A stretch of 64,000 nucleotides of DNA from Spirosoma montaniterrae (GCF_001988955.1 NZ_CP014263.1:3814001-3878000), one strand, 5' to 3'; positions 1 through 7,308 are shown, counted from the stretch's first letter. Numbers and translations are program-made. The notes: generated by a model from the letters alone, not told the origin.

Positions 1-490
1 CCCAGGCTGTGGCGGCTCCACTGCCAAACTGATTGCCGGGCGAAGTGGCAGGCCCATACATGCCCCACAGTGAGCCGTTGGTATAGTACAGGTCGTTGGA
101 GGTAGCTCCGTAGGTATATACGTAGTTGGGTTCGGCGTACTCCACTTCGGGCAATCCTTCCAGTTGCGAAATGGCTTCCCATACATCGAGCGACGTGCTA
201 ACCAGCGTAACGCCCTCATTGTCGCCTGCCTTCTCCATCATTTTGGTTAGGATTTTGTCAATTTTGCTGGCTTTGGCCTTACCGAGTGCCTTCAACAGCC
301 GGTCGGCATCAACGTTGGCTTTGAATTTTACCAGCACTTCGCCATCTACATAGGTACCCTTAGCATTGCTACGAGCACCACTGGTCGGGGAGGGATTCAC
401 TGGCTCTACAGACGGTTGGCAGGCGAATAGCCCAACGGCTAAACCGGCTGTGATCAAGAGTTTTGTTGAAAATGAGTACCCTTCTTTCAT
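1..490 (-). CDS. Subtilisin-like (S8) serine protease, lipoprotein, N-terminal part only
   Basis: The gene runs off the left edge; about 163 N-terminal residues are visible, starting at ATG 488-490. Residues 1-24 form a lipoprotein signal ending in the lipobox LFAC, so the protein is probably an outer-membrane or surface lipoprotein. Residues 46-120 (GEVLVKFKANVDADRLLKAL, then LPEVEYAEPNYVY) match the I9-type propeptide of fervidolysin/thermitase-like subtilases, which folds the protease and keeps it inactive until cleaved. The last visible residues (NDLYYTNGSLWGMYG...GAATAW) are the usual entry to the S8 catalytic domain. The Asp/His/Ser triad lies outside the window, so activity cannot be judged. 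Confidence 0.75.
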   Translation of the reverse strand, partial: MKEGYSFSTKLLITAGLAVGLFACQPSVEPVNPSPTSGARSNAKGTYVDGEVLVKFKANVDADRLLKALGKAKASKIDKILTKMMEKAGDNEGVTLVSTSLDVWEAISQLEGLPEVEYAEPNYVYTYGATSNDLYYTNGSLWGMYGPATSPGNQFGSGAATAW

Positions 491-624
491 GTTTAAAGAA
501 TTTAGTTTTGGGTACAAAATATAATTTTTTTGTAGAAAAAAGAATTATATTAAATGTTTTTGTTACTGAATTATCTATATTGGATTTATGGATTAATGTG
601 TAAGTTGTTGATTTTATACCTATC

Positions 625-659
625 GCGGGTGCCAGCTATGACTTCCTGCCGACACCCGC
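625..659. terminator. Hairpin downstream of the M56 operon
   Basis: The arms gcgggtg (625-631) and cacccgc (653-659) form a 7-bp GC-rich stem about 30 bases past the stop of the last operon gene. On the minus strand only a weak T-rich stretch follows, so it may terminate transcription or just protect the 3' end. The rest of 491-690 is AT-rich and shows no gene. Confidence 0.4.
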
Positions 660-690
660 CGAGTGAGGTCATTTACAGATTCTCGCCAGA

Positions 691-1914
691 TCAGTCTAAC
701 TGAAAATTGATTGGCAGATTGTACTGCACATTCACAGGCTGACCGCCCTGCCTACCCGGTTTCCAGCGCGGCATTTCCGATACTACCCGGACGGCTTCTT
801 CGTCGGCACCAAAGCCGATGCCCTTCAGTACTTTCGCGTTGCTGACGCGGCCTTCTTTATCTACCACAAACTGCACAAAAACACGCCCTTGAGCTTTTAC
901 TTTTTGCGCGGCTTCGGGGTATTTTAAGTTACTGCCGAGATACTCGAACAATTTCGGCATGCCACCCGTAAATTCGGGCTGCTGTTCAACTACGGTATAA
1001 ATTTCTCCACTTATCGGTGCGGTCGACGCTGCGCTTTGGGGTTGGTCGCGTTCGGCTTGTGTGCAGAGGGTGAGCAGCCCGGCTAAGGGCAGTACGAGGG
1101 CATAACCGAGCAAAGATCGGCGATGTGAAGCAGGTTTCTGAAGCATGATAATCCGTTGTTTTAGGGTTGATTGAAAAGCAAAAGCAGTTGTTAAGGCGAC
1201 TGGCGACGTGTGCAATGCGTAGGCAACTAATTGACGCCCATAGTCAGCGACCGACAGTGTTTGGGCTGGTTGGTGTACTACCGCCCGGTCAGCCAGAAAT
1301 TCGTGAACTTCCTGCAAAGCGCGTTTATAGAGCAGCAGTATCGGCACAGGCCAGAAACCAGCCCGAAGCACTTCCAGACACAGAATATCAGCCGTATGGC
1401 ATTGGCGAATGTGCGCTAATTCGTGCTGGATCAGCGCATCGGGCCGATTTCGAGCATCGGTCCTACTCAGTACCAGATAGCGGCCAAACGAAAAAGAAGG
1501 TGTATTGTCGGTGGGCAGGCTCACGAGCGTGTAGCCCGGCTTTGGCTGTGCCGTTCCGCGCCGAATAATCTGAAATACAGACCGCAGACGAAAACCGAAT
1601 CGCACGAGCATGGCTAAAGCTCCCAGACCGTAAACGAGCCAGAACCATTGCTCGATACGCAGTCCATTAGCCGATGTGTCGTCGGCACCCACCCGGAACG
1701 TTGGCAGCGTTAGCACATACAGAGCCGACGATGGCCCCGGCATCAAACCGGCAGGCAACGGCACCAGCGGCAACGCCAGCGAGAACACGACCGACGCCAG
1801 CAGATACGCCCGGTTCAGGCCAAAAAACGTATGCCGACGCAGCAGGGCGTAGTAACAGCCGATGAACAGCAGACCGTAAAGATTAGCTTTCAGGAAATAG
1901 TCGAGCGTGGTCAT
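691..1914 (-). CDS. M56 (BlaR1-type) membrane peptidase with TonB C-terminal domain
   Basis: A 407-residue inner-membrane protein. Four hydrophobic segments surround a zincin motif HELAH (residues 164-168) followed by EVHEFLAD, the pattern of M56 peptidases such as BlaR1/MecR1. Residues about 307-405 (EQQPEFTGGMPKLFEYL...YPEAAQ...GRVFVQFVVDKEGRV) are a TonB C-terminal-like domain. In BlaR1 systems a signal activates the peptidase, which relieves repression by BlaI; the signal here is unknown. It is the last gene of a three-gene operon and its start overlaps the preceding stop by 4 bases. Its first 50 residues are almost identical to those of the upstream paralogue, after which the two diverge sharply. 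Confidence 0.85.
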   Translation of the reverse strand: MTTLDYFLKANLYGLLFIGCYYALLRRHTFFGLNRAYLLASVVFSLALPLVPLPAGLMPGPSSALYVLTLPTFRVGADDTSANGLRIEQWFWLVYGLGALAMLVRFGFRLRSVFQIIRRGTAQPKPGYTLVSLPTDNTPSFSFGRYLVLSRTDARNRPDALIQHELAHIRQCHTADILCLEVLRAGFWPVPILLLYKRALQEVHEFLADRAVVHQPAQTLSVADYGRQLVAYALHTSPVALTTAFAFQSTLKQRIIMLQKPASHRRSLLGYALVLPLAGLLTLCTQAERDQPQSAASTAPISGEIYTVVEQQPEFTGGMPKLFEYLGSNLKYPEAAQKVKAQGRVFVQFVVDKEGRVSNAKVLKGIGFGADEEAVRVVSEMPRWKPGRQGGQPVNVQYNLPINFQLD

Positions 1915-1922
1915 GGCTTTTT
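1763..1922. repeat. 160-bp direct repeat, copy 1 (5' end of M56 gene)
   Basis: Aligns without gaps to 3667-3826 (constant offset 1904) with roughly ten mismatches by eye. It covers the first 50 codons and the start region of the two M56 paralogues. Outside it the genes share only family-level similarity. Confidence 0.85.
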
Positions 1923-3818
1923 GGTGGTGATGATGATAACGCCGTTTCTTCCTTTCTCGCCGTATTGTGAAGTCGCCGATGAGCTTTTTAGTACTTCAAT
2001 CGATTGAATTTGGTTAGGGTCGAGTTGTGCGTTTTTATCAGTGGAAATTTCAACTCCATCCACAATGTATAGGGGTGGTTCACCTAATTCCCCCAAAGGT
2101 CCTTTGCCCCTAATACGTATCTGCTTATAACTTGAATCAATCGTCGGAAATGCAGACTGTTTTACATCATTGACCAACAGATACGGTGCGTTTTTGCTAT
2201 TGTCGACGGTCAACGACTTCGCAGGTTCATTGCGTCCGGTACGTTTGTCTTCTTTATCGTCAAGATCAAGATAAAATTGTAATGGTAGCGCATAAGAGAC
2301 CGAAACGGCCTTTCCATCCTGAATACCCGGATTCCAGTTCGGCATTTGGCCAACTACACGAATGGCTTCCTCGTTACAGCCACCGCCAATACCCTGCTCC
2401 ACATAAATATCGTCAATGCGTCCGTCAGACATGACTGTAAACCTCACAACAACAATACCCGTGATCCGCTCACGAATCGCTTTGATGGGATAGCGTAGGG
2501 TACGAGCCAGATAGGCTTGCAGCGCAGCAGCCCCACCGGGAAATTGAGGCTGCTGTTCTGCAACCGTAAATACCTCATTTGATTTGCCAGCTAACGTTGT
2601 TGATGGCAATGTTGCAGTGGTGGTATCAATAGACTTAGTACTGTAACCTGTAATCAGCACCTCATTCAATTTATTGACAGTAGGGGTAAGACTAACATTA
2701 ACAGCCGTTTGTCCACTCAACTTTACCTCGTTCGTTATAAAACCGATGTGGCTGAACACTAATGATGCATTACGCTGTACATCCGTAAGCTGATACCGCC
2801 CTTCCGAATCGGTGTTTGTGCCTCTGTTAGTGCCTTTAATTAGCACTGTAGCTCGCGCCAACGATTGCTCGGTTGGCAGGCCCGTCACGCGCCCCGTCAC
2901 GGTGATTGTGCCGGGTTGGGTTTGATTCGTGAACGATTGACTACGCCGGGCGGTCATTGCCAGCAACAGCAACAGACCGGGTAGTACCAGCGCGTATTTG
3001 CTCAACGCCCAGCGCGGAGTAGTTCGCTGCCCCAGCATGAGCAGCCGCTGTTTCAGCAGCGAAGGGTTGAAAAAGCTATTGGTCAGTCTGTCGGGGCGAA
3101 GGCCGAAGCTGTATTCGACCAGAAACCGGGCGTAGTCGGTAGGGGCCGTGGCGGTGCGGTCGGCCAGAAATTCGTGTACCTGCCGTAGAGCCTGTTCAAC
3201 GAACCACAATACCGGGCAGGCCCAGAACACTGCCCGTAACACGGCCAGCCCGAGTACGTCGGCACTGTGTATCTGCCGAACGTGAACGCGCTCATGCTGT
3301 AGTACCAACCCGCTGCCCACGTCGGCGGGGTTCAGTACGATGTAGCGAAAAAATGAAAAGGTTGGTATCGTTGTATCGTTAGGAAGCACAAGCGTATAGC
3401 CCGGCCCTGCCTGCTTAGGCGATTGCTGAATTAGCCGCCGAAGCTGCCACAACCGCAGAGTCAGCCGGAGCAGGAGCAGGCTGACAACGAGACCGTAAAG
3501 ACCCTTGCCAACCCCTTCCCAGGAATCAAAAGCAGTCGCTGCTGCATCTGTTGGTGAGACAACGGCAACAGTTTGCGGAGCATTTACGGCTACCGTGGGC
3601 AACGTGAAGACGCCTACTGTAGCCATCGGCATTGGCAATTTTTGCGCTACCTGCTCTGAAATCGTTACCAGCGGCAACGCCAGCGAGAACACGACCGACG
3701 CCAGCAGATACGCCCGGTTCAGGCCAAAAAACGTATGCCGACGCAGTAGGGCGTAGTAACAGCCGATGAAGAGCAGGCCGTAGAGGTTGGCTTTCAGAAA
3801 ATAGTCGAGCGCAGTCAT
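1911..3818 (-). CDS. M56 peptidase with carboxypeptidase-regulatory, TonB and TonB-receptor plug domains
   Basis: A 635-residue fusion. The N-terminal part has transmembrane segments and the zincin motif HERVH (175-179) with QVHEFLADRT downstream. Residues about 300-385 (VTGRVTGLPTEQSLARATV) are a CarboxypepD-regulatory-like beta domain, about 420-510 a TonB C-terminal-like domain (EQQPQFPGGAAALQAYL), and about 565-635 a SusC-type plug fragment (PPLYIVDGVE, then GRNGVIIITTKKP). No beta-barrel follows, so the plug probably acts as a periplasmic interaction module. The gene overlaps blaI upstream and the second M56 gene downstream by 4 bases each, indicating translational coupling. The combined domains suggest sensing of envelope or outer-membrane state; that is inference. 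Confidence 0.85.
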   Translation of the reverse strand: MTALDYFLKANLYGLLFIGCYYALLRRHTFFGLNRAYLLASVVFSLALPLVTISEQVAQKLPMPMATVGVFTLPTVAVNAPQTVAVVSPTDAAATAFDSWEGVGKGLYGLVVSLLLLRLTLRLWQLRRLIQQSPKQAGPGYTLVLPNDTTIPTFSFFRYIVLNPADVGSGLVLQHERVHVRQIHSADVLGLAVLRAVFWACPVLWFVEQALRQVHEFLADRTATAPTDYARFLVEYSFGLRPDRLTNSFFNPSLLKQRLLMLGQRTTPRWALSKYALVLPGLLLLLAMTARRSQSFTNQTQPGTITVTGRVTGLPTEQSLARATVLIKGTNRGTNTDSEGRYQLTDVQRNASLVFSHIGFITNEVKLSGQTAVNVSLTPTVNKLNEVLITGYSTKSIDTTTATLPSTTLAGKSNEVFTVAEQQPQFPGGAAALQAYLARTLRYPIKAIRERITGIVVVRFTVMSDGRIDDIYVEQGIGGGCNEEAIRVVGQMPNWNPGIQDGKAVSVSYALPLQFYLDLDDKEDKRTGRNEPAKSLTVDNSKNAPYLLVNDVKQSAFPTIDSSYKQIRIRGKGPLGELGEPPLYIVDGVEISTDKNAQLDPNQIQSIEVLKSSSATSQYGEKGRNGVIIITTKKP

Positions 3819-3826
3819 GGCTTTTT
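3667..3826. repeat. 160-bp direct repeat, copy 2 (5' end of M56 paralogue)
   Basis: Partner of 1763-1922. The sharp end of identity at the codons for ALPLV suggests gene conversion or a partial recent duplication. Confidence 0.85.
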
Positions 3827-4180
3827 CTGTTGGTTCAGGAGTTTAATGATCTCGTCGGCTTCGGAGAGACTGACGTTCTTTTCGCTGACGAAAAATGAGA
3901 CCAACTTTTTCAGTGATCCGTCGAAGTAGTTGGTCATAAGTTGCTCGGTCTGGAAACGGCGATACTGTTCCTCCGAAATCAGCGGGTAGTACTCGTGGGT
4001 TTTGCCGTAGGCGATATAGCCAACCAGTTCTTTCTTTTCCAGAATCCTGATGATGGTCGAAACGGTGTTGTAGGCTGGTTTTGGCTCCGGTAGTTCAGCC
4101 AGAACGTCTTTCACAAAGCCTTTTCCGAGCTTCCACAATACGCGCATAATCTCTTCTTCGGCATTCGTTAATTCGCGCAT
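3815..4180 (-). CDS. BlaI/MecI/CopY-family transcriptional repressor
   Basis: A 121-residue protein with the family's N-terminal winged helix (LTNAEEEIMRVLWKLG, then YNTVSTIIRILEKKELV) and a C-terminal helical dimerisation region. BlaI proteins bind dyad operators as dimers and are released when the partner M56 peptidase cleaves or destabilises them. It is the first gene of the operon, overlaps the following M56 gene by 4 bases, and lies about 35 bases downstream of two dyad sequences that are probably its own operators. The target signal is unknown; no beta-lactamase gene is visible nearby. Confidence 0.9.
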   Translation of the reverse strand: MRELTNAEEEIMRVLWKLGKGFVKDVLAELPEPKPAYNTVSTIIRILEKKELVGYIAYGKTHEYYPLISEEQYRRFQTEQLMTNYFDGSLKKLVSFFVSEKNVSLSEADEIIKLLNQQKKP

Positions 4181-4214
4181 GGGTTTGTTTGTCAGTTAGT
4201 GGCAGAAAGGTATG

Positions 4215-4228
4215 ACTAATGATTTAGT
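4215..4228. promoter_or_regulatory. Probable BlaI operator, proximal dyad
   Basis: ACTAA-N4-TTAGT inverted repeat, 35 bases upstream of the blaI start. It has the same arms and spacing as the second dyad at 4235-4248, one and a half to two helical turns away. Confidence 0.65.
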
Positions 4229-4233
4229 TTTAC

Positions 4234-4249
4234 AACTAATTAATTAGTT
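4234..4249. promoter_or_regulatory. Probable BlaI operator, distal dyad (perfect 16-bp palindrome)
   Basis: aactaattaattagtt is its own reverse complement and contains ACTAA-N4-TTAGT. A TTTTG on the minus strand (4258-4262) could be a -33 element, which would place this dyad between -33 and -7 of the blaI promoter; no good TAnnTTTG is visible, so that part is tentative. Confidence 0.65.
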
Positions 4250-4263
4250 ATTTGTTGCAAAAT

Positions 4264-4290
4264 AAAAGCGCACCAGATGATGCGCCTTTT
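4264..4290 (-). terminator. Rho-independent terminator of ychF
   Basis: On the minus strand AAAAGG-CGCA pairs with TGCG-C-TTTT around an 8-base loop, followed by TTTTATTTT. It lies about 70 bases past the ychF stop and just before the blaI promoter, separating the two transcripts. A run of nine G (4293-4301) sits between it and the gene. Confidence 0.7.
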
Positions 4291-4338
4291 AAGGGGGGGG
4301 GTAATTTGACATTGCATTGGCGTATGGCTGACGCAGGT

Positions 4339-4362
4339 GAGACGCAAAGGGTTGCGTCTCTA
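4339..4362. repeat. Short palindromic (REP-like) hairpin at the ychF stop
   Basis: gagacgcaa (4339-4347) and ttgcgtctc (4352-4360) form a perfect 9-bp stem with a 4-base loop. It overlaps the TAG stop of ychF, so the repeat itself ends the gene. From memory, similar GAGACGCAA/TTGCGTCTC palindromes are dispersed in other bacterial genomes; only this copy is seen here. Confidence 0.6.
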
Positions 4363-5460
4363 CGCGCCGTGCAGGAACTCCATGATGTCGCCGTCCTGCA
4401 CCACGTATTCTTTGCCTTCTACGGCTAATTTACCAGCTTCGCGAACGGCGGCTTCGGTTTTGAACTGGGCAAAGTCGGGCAGTTTCATGACCTGCGCCCG
4501 GATAAATTTCTTCTCAAAATCAGAGTGAATCACGCCAGCGGCCTGCGGAGCTTTCCAGCCCCGATGAATGGTCCAGGCCCGCACTTCCTTCACGCCTGCC
4601 GTGAAGTACGTAATCAGCCCCAGCAGCCGATACGATTCTTTTATCAATTTACTCAGTCCCGACTCGGTCAGGCCGTATTCGCCCAGAAACAGTTCGCGCT
4701 CGTCGGGGTCTTCCATCTCGGCAATCTGCGATTCGATGCCCGCGCTGATAACAATCACTTCGGCACCCTCGTCTTTCACGGCTTCGCGCAGGGCGTCGGA
4801 ATACGCGTTGCCATTGGGCAGACTGGCTTCGTCAACATTGGCGACGTAGATAACCGGCTTCACGGTCAGCAGGGCCAGATCGCCGGTGGCGGCATCGCGC
4901 TCGTCGGGCGATACCGCTACCGTGCGGGCCGACCGTCCGGCTTCGAGTGCGGTCTTAAATTTTTTCAGCGTTTCAAGCTCGGCTTTGGCTTTAGCATCGC
5001 CAACCTGTGCCGCTTTCGCAATGCGCTGAATTTTCTTATCAACCGACTCTAAATCCTTCAGTTGCAGTTCGGCGTCGATAATTTCTTTATCAGAAATCGG
5101 GTTCACCTTGCCTTCTACGTGAACGATATTCTCGTCGTCGAAGCACCGAATTACGTGAACAATAGCATCGACCTCGCGAATGTTTGCCAGGAATTTGTTG
5201 CCCAAACCCGCGCCCTGACTCGCTCCTTTCACTAATCCGGCAATATCGACAAACTCAATAATTGTCGGCACGACCTTTTGGGGTTTCACTAATTCTTCGA
5301 GCGTATTAAGCCGCTCGTCGGGTACGGTGACAACACCCACGTTGGGTTCTATTGTACAGAACGGGTAGTTGGCCGCTTCGGCCTTGCCGCTCGATATTGC
5401 ATTAAACAGCGTCGACTTGCCCACGTTCGGCAAGCCCACGATTCCACATTGTAAGCCCAT
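4360..5460 (-). CDS. ychF: Redox-regulated ATPase YchF (Obg-like ATPase)
   Basis: A 366-residue P-loop protein of the usual YchF length. It starts with the G1 motif GLPNVGKST, followed by VDIAGLVKGAS (G3) and the ATP-specific variant of the base-recognition loop, a central coiled-coil insertion, and a C-terminal TGS domain ending in VQDGDIMEFLHGA. YchF binds ribosomes and ATP and is linked to stress responses and translation. A promoter TTG-N19-TACTTTTG lies at 5556-5585, giving a leader of nearly 90 bases that contains a long simple-repeat hairpin. The stop codon lies inside a REP-like palindrome. Confidence 0.95.
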   Translation of the reverse strand: MGLQCGIVGLPNVGKSTLFNAISSGKAEAANYPFCTIEPNVGVVTVPDERLNTLEELVKPQKVVPTIIEFVDIAGLVKGASQGAGLGNKFLANIREVDAIVHVIRCFDDENIVHVEGKVNPISDKEIIDAELQLKDLESVDKKIQRIAKAAQVGDAKAKAELETLKKFKTALEAGRSARTVAVSPDERDAATGDLALLTVKPVIYVANVDEASLPNGNAYSDALREAVKDEGAEVIVISAGIESQIAEMEDPDERELFLGEYGLTESGLSKLIKESYRLLGLITYFTAGVKEVRAWTIHRGWKAPQAAGVIHSDFEKKFIRAQVMKLPDFAQFKTEAAVREAGKLAVEGKEYVVQDGDIMEFLHGA

Positions 5461-5465
5461 GTTGT

Positions 5466-5547
5466 GAATGAGCGAAAGAGCGATAGAGCGATAGAGCGAA
5501 GGGCATCAGCCAGTCACTCTTTCGCTCTTTCGCTCTTTCACTCTTTA
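5466..5547. repeat. Inverted repeat with GAAAGAGC-type periodic arms, copy A
   Basis: The left arm repeats gagcgaaa/gagcgata with period 8, and the right arm repeats ctctttcg, separated by about 13 bases. The transcript would fold into an imperfect stem of about 32 bp in the ychF 5' leader. The same family occurs at 14597-14677. Confidence 0.8.
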
Positions 5548-5555
5548 GTTTTCGG

Positions 5556-5585
5556 CAAAAGTACAACCGCTACGGCGTACCACAA
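5556..5585 (-). promoter_or_regulatory. ychF promoter
   Basis: Minus strand TTG (5583-5585), 19 bases, TACTTTTG (5556-5563), matching the Bacteroidota consensus TTG-N19/20-TAnnTTTG. The -33 element lies in the T-run of the upstream terminator. Confidence 0.6.
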
Positions 5586-5612
5586 AAAAAGCCCCGGCGC
5601 GGGCCGAAGGCT
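5569..5612. repeat. 44-bp direct repeat with terminator, copy 1
   Basis: Matches 6665-6708 at 42 of 44 positions. On the minus strand it forms AGCC-TT-CGG-loop-CCG-G-GGCT followed by seven T, a rho-independent terminator 20 bases past the frameshifted small gene. Confidence 0.85.
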
Positions 5613-5633
5613 TAAACAGTTAGCACGTTTTGA

Positions 5634-5913
5634 TTACTCCAGCAACAGCCGGATACGGTCGGTTTCCATCTCTTTACGCTTGCTGTTGTTAACGTGCAGG
5701 TAGTAAGTGCCGCAATTAGACAAAGTGAAAATATACTCGAACAATGAATTTGGGGCATTCTGAGGTACTTGAAGTACTCATTGCCTGAAAACCCATCGGG
5801 AGAGCTTTGCTGGCCGACGTTTCCGTTAAGCAGAAACTGTTCGTCTTTTTGGTTTGTGCAGATAGGGGCACGTACATTAGTAGCATTATGCTAATCAAAA
5901 AAATGTGTTTCAT
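5634..5913 (-). pseudogene. Frameshifted small secreted protein gene
   Basis: From ATG 5911-5913 the reading frame opens with a good signal peptide (MKHIFLISIMLLMYVPLSAQ) but then becomes Ser/Thr-rich and stops at 5716. Moving to a second frame near 5850 gives DEQFLLNGNVGQQSSPDG and GNEYFKYL. A third frame from near 5757 gives FEYIFTLSNCGTYYLHV and KRKEMETDRIRLLLE, ending at TAA 5634-5636. The stitched product of about 92 residues looks like one small exported protein of unknown function, broken by two frameshifts. The alternative is that the intact 65-residue frame is real, but its composition argues against this. A terminator follows 20 bases after the restored stop. Confidence 0.5.
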
Positions 5914-5944
5914 AATCGGTAATTGGATTTGGGTATGTGGAAAA

Positions 5945-6526
5945 TTAAAGGCAACGCTTTTTCAACCAGAGAGTCACTGTGTACTTGTGTTTGTTAAGGG
6001 TAAGATCCTGAAACTCTTGTAGATTTTTGGCAAATGGAGTAAGCCGGTTGAATAAGATAAGCGAATTATAAAATACAAATGCACTGCTGGCTAATGGATC
6101 ACTCACAATTTGATTGCTGTACCAATTACATTTAACTGTAGAAAAGTCCGTGTAAACAGGCAACGCATTTCGCCTTCCTATTTCTAATCCCTCTTTACTA
6201 GTAAAGACACATTTGTTATTCAAGCTTACCTCTAACCGAACTTTGGCAACGCATCCATACGTGGTTTTCTCACCCTCTTCCGTACAGAAGTCGTCAATTC
6301 GGGTGACGGTAATGCTCATGGTATCAGCTCCGTCCATGAGTCGAACAGGTTGCTGGTATTTTAGGGTTAGTATAGTATCATTAGGTAGCTGAAATTTTTG
6401 CCACGTCTGCACACATCGTACAGAGTCCTGATTAATGAGCGGTTCGGTTTGGCTGGTCAGGTTAGCGGGTTCGCAGCCGAACAAGCATAGCAGCGAACCG
6501 AGCAGGCAACCAACAATACGGTTCAT
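5945..6526 (-). CDS. Hypothetical lipoprotein
   Basis: A 193-residue protein I do not recognise. The N-terminus MNRIVGCLLGSLLCLFGCEP carries a lipobox (LFGC), so it should be lipid-anchored. The mature part is mixed beta/alpha with several cysteines (VRCVQTW, DDFCTEEG, YGCVAKV, NKCVF, VKCNW) that could form disulfides in the periplasm or outside the cell. Its base composition is more AT-rich than the neighbouring conserved genes. With the frameshifted gene downstream it lies between two copies of a 44-bp direct repeat, which suggests acquisition or rearrangement as a unit. Confidence 0.6.
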   Translation of the reverse strand: MNRIVGCLLGSLLCLFGCEPANLTSQTEPLINQDSVRCVQTWQKFQLPNDTILTLKYQQPVRLMDGADTMSITVTRIDDFCTEEGEKTTYGCVAKVRLEVSLNNKCVFTSKEGLEIGRRNALPVYTDFSTVKCNWYSNQIVSDPLASSAFVFYNSLILFNRLTPFAKNLQEFQDLTLNKHKYTVTLWLKKRCL

Positions 6527-6664
6527 AGCCGTTGAAAAATTAATTGAGTTACAATTGTATTAAATATAATTAAAAAAATGGAAATAATTACAAAAAATAA
6601 TTTTTCCAGACAAAAAACGCTCTGATAAGCAACTATTTATACTATGTAGTAACATATTTTATAG

Positions 6665-6708
6665 GCGACGGCGTACTACAAAAAAAGCCCCGGCGCGGGC
6701 CGAAGGCT
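6665..6708. repeat. 44-bp direct repeat with terminator, copy 2
   Basis: Partner of 5569-5612, 1096 bases away. Here the terminator hairpin ends the DUF3276 transcript, about 90 bases past its stop. The rest of 6527-6800 is AT-rich and shows no gene. Confidence 0.85.
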
Positions 6709-6800
6709 GTAGAAGTTGACATTGGAACGATGGCCTGTATTTAAATCAACGGTAGAGTCTTCTCATATAAGAAATCGTTGTTGGTATCGTAAAAATTTGG

Positions 6801-7130
6801 TTACTCCCATTTCAGTTGGCTACTGGCGTAGTCGTCAAATTCATCGCGTTCGCGGCTGGCGAACTGCTCGAAATCTACTTCGGGCATGAGTTCGGTTTTC
6901 ACGTAATCGACCGATTCCTGGAGGGCTTCGACAAATTTCATGAAATCTTCTTTGTAGAGAAACAACTTATGTTTTTCATAGGTAAAGCCATCGCCCTGCG
7001 GGTGTCGGCGGCTTTCGGTGATGGTCAGGTAATAGTCGTTGGCACGCGTCGATTTTACGTCGAAAAAATACGTTCGCTTGCCTGCCCGAACACGTTTAGA
7101 GTAAAATTTGTCCCGATCTCTGTCCTCCAC
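6801..7130 (-). CDS. DUF3276 / PUR-family nucleic acid-binding protein
   Basis: A 109-residue protein matching the small PUR-alpha-like family conserved in Bacteroidota and Borrelia: DKFYSKRVRAGKRTYFFDVK, DYYLTITESRR, HKLFLYKEDFMKFVEAL. PUR folds bind single-stranded DNA or RNA; the cellular role here is not established. Translation probably starts at GTG 7128-7130 (GTG GAG GAC). A promoter-like TACTTTAG with a TTG 18 bases upstream lies at about 7161-7189. The acidic C-terminus (ERDEFDDYASSQLKWE) is typical. It is a single-gene unit ending in the duplicated terminator. Confidence 0.85.
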   Translation of the reverse strand: MEDRDRDKFYSKRVRAGKRTYFFDVKSTRANDYYLTITESRRHPQGDGFTYEKHKLFLYKEDFMKFVEALQESVDYVKTELMPEVDFEQFASRERDEFDDYASSQLKWE

Positions 7131-7277
7131 GTTGTGTTAGGTTTAGTACGTTCGTTTGTGCTAAAGTACAGTCAATTGCCCGATAACAAAAGGATTTATG
7201 CACTTTATTTCGTAGAAAAATAGCCCCGAAAATTGGTAGACTTGTGGAGGTTACGCCACAGATTTTTCGATAAAAGG

Positions 7278-7308
7278 TTGGTAATAAGGTATCTGGCGAT
7301 TATCTTTG
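7278..7308 (+). promoter_or_regulatory. rlpA promoter
   Basis: TTG (7278-7280), 20 bases, TATCTTTG (7301-7308). This is a full match to the Bacteroidota consensus and shows that the in-frame TTG at 7306 lies in the promoter and is not the start codon. Confidence 0.75.

Noticed and set aside
691..4180. Beta-lactam resistance operon
   Set aside because: BlaI and M56 genes alone are common in Bacteroidota; no beta-lactamase or PBP2a gene is present.
4293..4301. G9 tract as phase-variation switch
   Set aside because: It lies in the ychF 3' untranslated region before its terminator, so length change would not alter a coding frame or a visible promoter.
4525..5052. Long open frame opposite ychF (also 18723-19745 opposite pyc, 39991-40572 and others)
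   Set aside because: These are shadow frames of strongly conserved genes, with no family resemblance and unlikely composition.
5466..5547. CRISPR array
   Set aside because: Units of 8 bases without spacers, arranged as inverted arms, are simple repeats and not CRISPR repeats.
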